The notes under the pieces: model-generated
What the model saw: the letters and a program-made list of their open reading frames with translations, nothing else
Database searches by the model: none
What the model was told of the DNA's origin: nothing
Shown here: positions 61,871 to 64,000 of the stretch, piece by piece
Position numbering within the stretch: position 1 is the first letter of the stretch
How the letters are laid out: each line of letters opens with the position of its first letter
NCBI GenBank assembly: GCA_023846275.1
Contig: CM043871.1
Location: forward strand, 27,620,569-27,684,568
DNA: 64,000 nt
Direction: 5' to 3'
From: Vanilla planifolia
Lineage: Eukaryota; Streptophyta; Magnoliopsida; Asparagales; Orchidaceae
Program-made: the position numbers and the translations under genes

Positions 61871-63655
61871 TGGTTCACAATAGTGGCACCTTTGTGTTAG
61901 GATTGTGTTTATTATATCTAGTTTAAAATATTGCCCAAGGCTTGAAGAGATATCATCTTAAGCACATATGAATTATTTTCCTTTAATTGTGAATTTAGAC
62001 CCATATCTCCATTTTAAGTTTCCCATAATTATTAACCATTTCTTGTGTTGTTGGGATGAAACAAGAACTCAGTTTGTTTTTTCTTATTTCATAATCTGCT
62101 GTGATTTAGCTGGATGGCTGGTTACATGTTTTTTGAGGTTTCTATTGAATGAGATTTGCAGAGAGGAGTAAAACTTAATTTAATTCAATCCATGGTTTCA
62201 GATTTTATATTGATTTATGATTGTTCTGCTGTTCACTTTTACTTGGTTCTACTGCTAGTTTGTACGACCGATGGTCTAGATTCAGGTAGTATCTAATATT
62301 GTAGAGTTATGTCATTTCCAATGATACTTCGCAGCTCCTACTTATTATTTATAAATGAGAATCCTTGACAAGATTTACCAAGATTTGTCAGTATATGTCC
62401 CCTCTAACTGGTTATGCTAGCCCTGTTGAGCATTTTGATTTTTGAGAGTTTTGTTTTGTTAATAGTCCTAGTTCTAGTTAAGTCATTAACTTACTCTTAT
62501 TGAGACCTGCTTTTACTTACCCTAATTTTCTAATTTCAAAATGTTACGCATCCTTACAGATGACAAGTGTATCAGCATTGTCCATCACTGACATTTTTTT
62601 ATTTTGATTCTTCTCATCTCTTGCTTTTATTATGTTTCTAGCTTATATTTCATTTATTCTTGGCATAAACCTTTAATGGTGGTGTTGAATCTTTATTTTC
62701 CTTTCGTTTCTATATTGTCTTATACTATATTCTGCTTCACTTTCAGTTTAAAAAAAGATGATTCTTCGAGATACATCTTGTATATGTTTTCCTTATGTCT
62801 TCTTGAAGTAAAAAGTTAGTCACATATGGCAGTTTTTTATCGTGTAATGGTGACTTGGAGGTTTATTTCTCCATTTTGAGCATCCCTATAGTTTACTAAA
62901 TTCTCTCTTGACTAATGGGTTGAATATATGAATTTGATTCTGGCTTCCATCCTTTTTGTCGACTCTAGGAATTGAGATGTTTTTGTACTTGTGGTAGTTT
63001 CTACTTTCTATTGATTTACAAATTTGTAGATTGATATAATTTAATTCAATGCACACTTAGATGTAGAGTCTTCTATTGAATTCTTGCTCTTTTGTGATTT
63101 CTATCGCCATGCGAAGCTTTTTACGCATTGGTCCCAAGCTGACAAGGAGTGTACTTGTGGACTACATATTTCAATATTTGATTATTTTATATGCTTGTGT
63201 AGACGGAAGGTTCACATGCATAAAAATTCAGCCCATCTAGCTGAGTTTATCTAATTTTGGCAGTGTTTATACTTGAAGCAAAGCCTGTTCTTGGAATTTT
63301 TCAGATGCTCTTGTTAGGTGGCCTGAGAAAACTGTTTTAGTAAGCATAATCACATTGGGAAAACATCTTGTAAATACTAAGTAGTGCATGACTATGTGTT
63401 TACTAAATTTTGAATGCTGATTATATTGCATAAAAAGTATTTTCATATACATAATGAACTGCTCTAGGTAGATCATTCCAGGCATATGTGGATCACGTGG
63501 TGTGTGCAGTTGCATATACTAATGGGACTTCTTCAGCATGAATATTATATCACTTATGTTGTTCACTTGTTTATTTAACGATACAAGTTTTAGTTGGTTA
63601 TTTCTTCACTGGCTTCCTCATCTAATGTCTTAATTTTTCCAACTTTTCTCCACAG
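61871..63655 (+). other. T-rich sequence, right end of the proposed A3-like leader intron
   Basis: T-rich on the plus strand throughout and closing at the acceptor CTTTTCTCCACAG (63655). No gene recognised. Confidence 0.45.
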
Positions 63656-63699
63656 GTGTTCAAGTTATTTGCATATAGTTACCATCTTAGGGAGTAGTA
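63656..63699 (+). other. 5' leader segment preceding the A3-like start codon
   Basis: It begins after the acceptor CTCCACAG at 63655 and leads directly to AGTAGTAATGGG at 63700. A splice acceptor this close to the ATG implies an upstream non-coding exon. Confidence 0.6.
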
Positions 63700-63979
63700 A
63701 TGGGTGGTGGAAAGGACAAGCCTGATGACATATCCGAGAAGGGTTTCTTTTCCAACCTGGCTCATGGACTTGGTGCAGGATACCCATACCCGCCACCATC
63801 AAGTTCACACTTGCCGCACGGATACCCTTCAGCTCCTCCATATCCGCCACAAGGATATCCTCCACAAGGTTATCCTCCACAAGGATATCCGTCTTATGCA
63901 TATCCACCGACAGGACATCAGCCTTATGGACCATACCCTCCATCCGGTTATCCTGCTCCTGCTCCTGCTTCTGCTCATG
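63700..63979 (+). CDS. glycine-rich protein A3-like, first coding exon (partial, right edge)
   Basis: The start MGGGKDKPDD, then SEKGFFSNLAHGLGAGYPYPP, followed by repeated GYPPQ units (three in a row), GYPSYAYPP and PYPPSGYPAPAPA is characteristic of plant GRP A3-like/XYPPX-repeat proteins. These are small proteins, usually with a C-terminal Ala-rich, His/Gly-rich tail. Their biochemical role is not established. The exon probably ends at GCTCATG|GTATTC (63979/63980, phase 1), because the frame beyond reads 'IHFH' and stops, whereas family members continue. The second exon lies outside the window. The start codon follows a spliced leader. The frame is intact over 93 codons. Confidence 0.85.
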
Positions 63980-64000
63980 GTATTCATTTTCATTAAGTTA

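Overview
This is nuclear DNA of a flowering plant. It is strongly A+T-rich, its genes are split by very long introns, and it carries several decayed plant retrotransposons and no bacterial-type operons. The gene families (a NET2/KIP1 actin-binding protein, a SAC3A/LENG8-like mRNA-export factor, a glycine-rich protein A3-like protein) are plant proteins. The overall look suggests a monocot, perhaps of the banana order. That is an impression only, because no species-diagnostic locus is present.

Layout. (1) Positions 1 to about 27.5 kb, minus strand: the 5' part of a SAC3A-like gene. Four coding exons join in frame at 11775-10927, 9224-8787, 8282-8187 and 4131-4028. The rest of the gene, including the SAC3/GANP domain, must lie left of position 1. 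A GC-rich, pyrimidine-rich leader at about 27508-27080 is proposed as its first, non-coding exon, giving a leader intron of about 15.3 kb. The introns hold a tandem array of 210-290 bp units (1.67-3.29 kb), a LINE fragment (4.4-4.8 kb), a LINE RNase H scrap (14.7-15.0 kb) and a degenerate chromovirus with both LTRs (21.3-25.0 kb). (2) 27.5-43.4 kb: gene-poor, extremely A+T-rich intergenic DNA with an old Ty3-type element with LTRs of about 1.2 kb (30.0-35.3 kb), a further LTR piece near 36.9 kb and long (AT)n tracts. (3) 43.4-52.1 kb, plus strand: a complete two-exon NET2-type gene of 900 codons. Its single 5.3-kb intron splits the actin-binding NAB domain and contains another decayed Ty3 element (45.2-49.05 kb) ending 71 bp before exon 2. 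(4) 53.5-64.0 kb, plus strand: a candidate promoter and leader exon, a proposed 9.85-kb leader intron containing an antisense L1-type LINE (58.7-61.9 kb), and the first coding exon of a glycine-rich protein A3-like gene that runs off the right edge.

The SAC3A-like gene and the NET2 gene are divergently transcribed. NET2 and the A3-like gene lie head to tail. The three genes have no evident shared pathway. I found no undescribed gene system. The most interesting features are how old retroelements have built the introns: an LTR supplying decoy splice acceptors next to a real one, a gag-to-RT internal deletion in the chromovirus, and large proposed leader introns. No tRNA, rRNA or CRISPR array was recognised.
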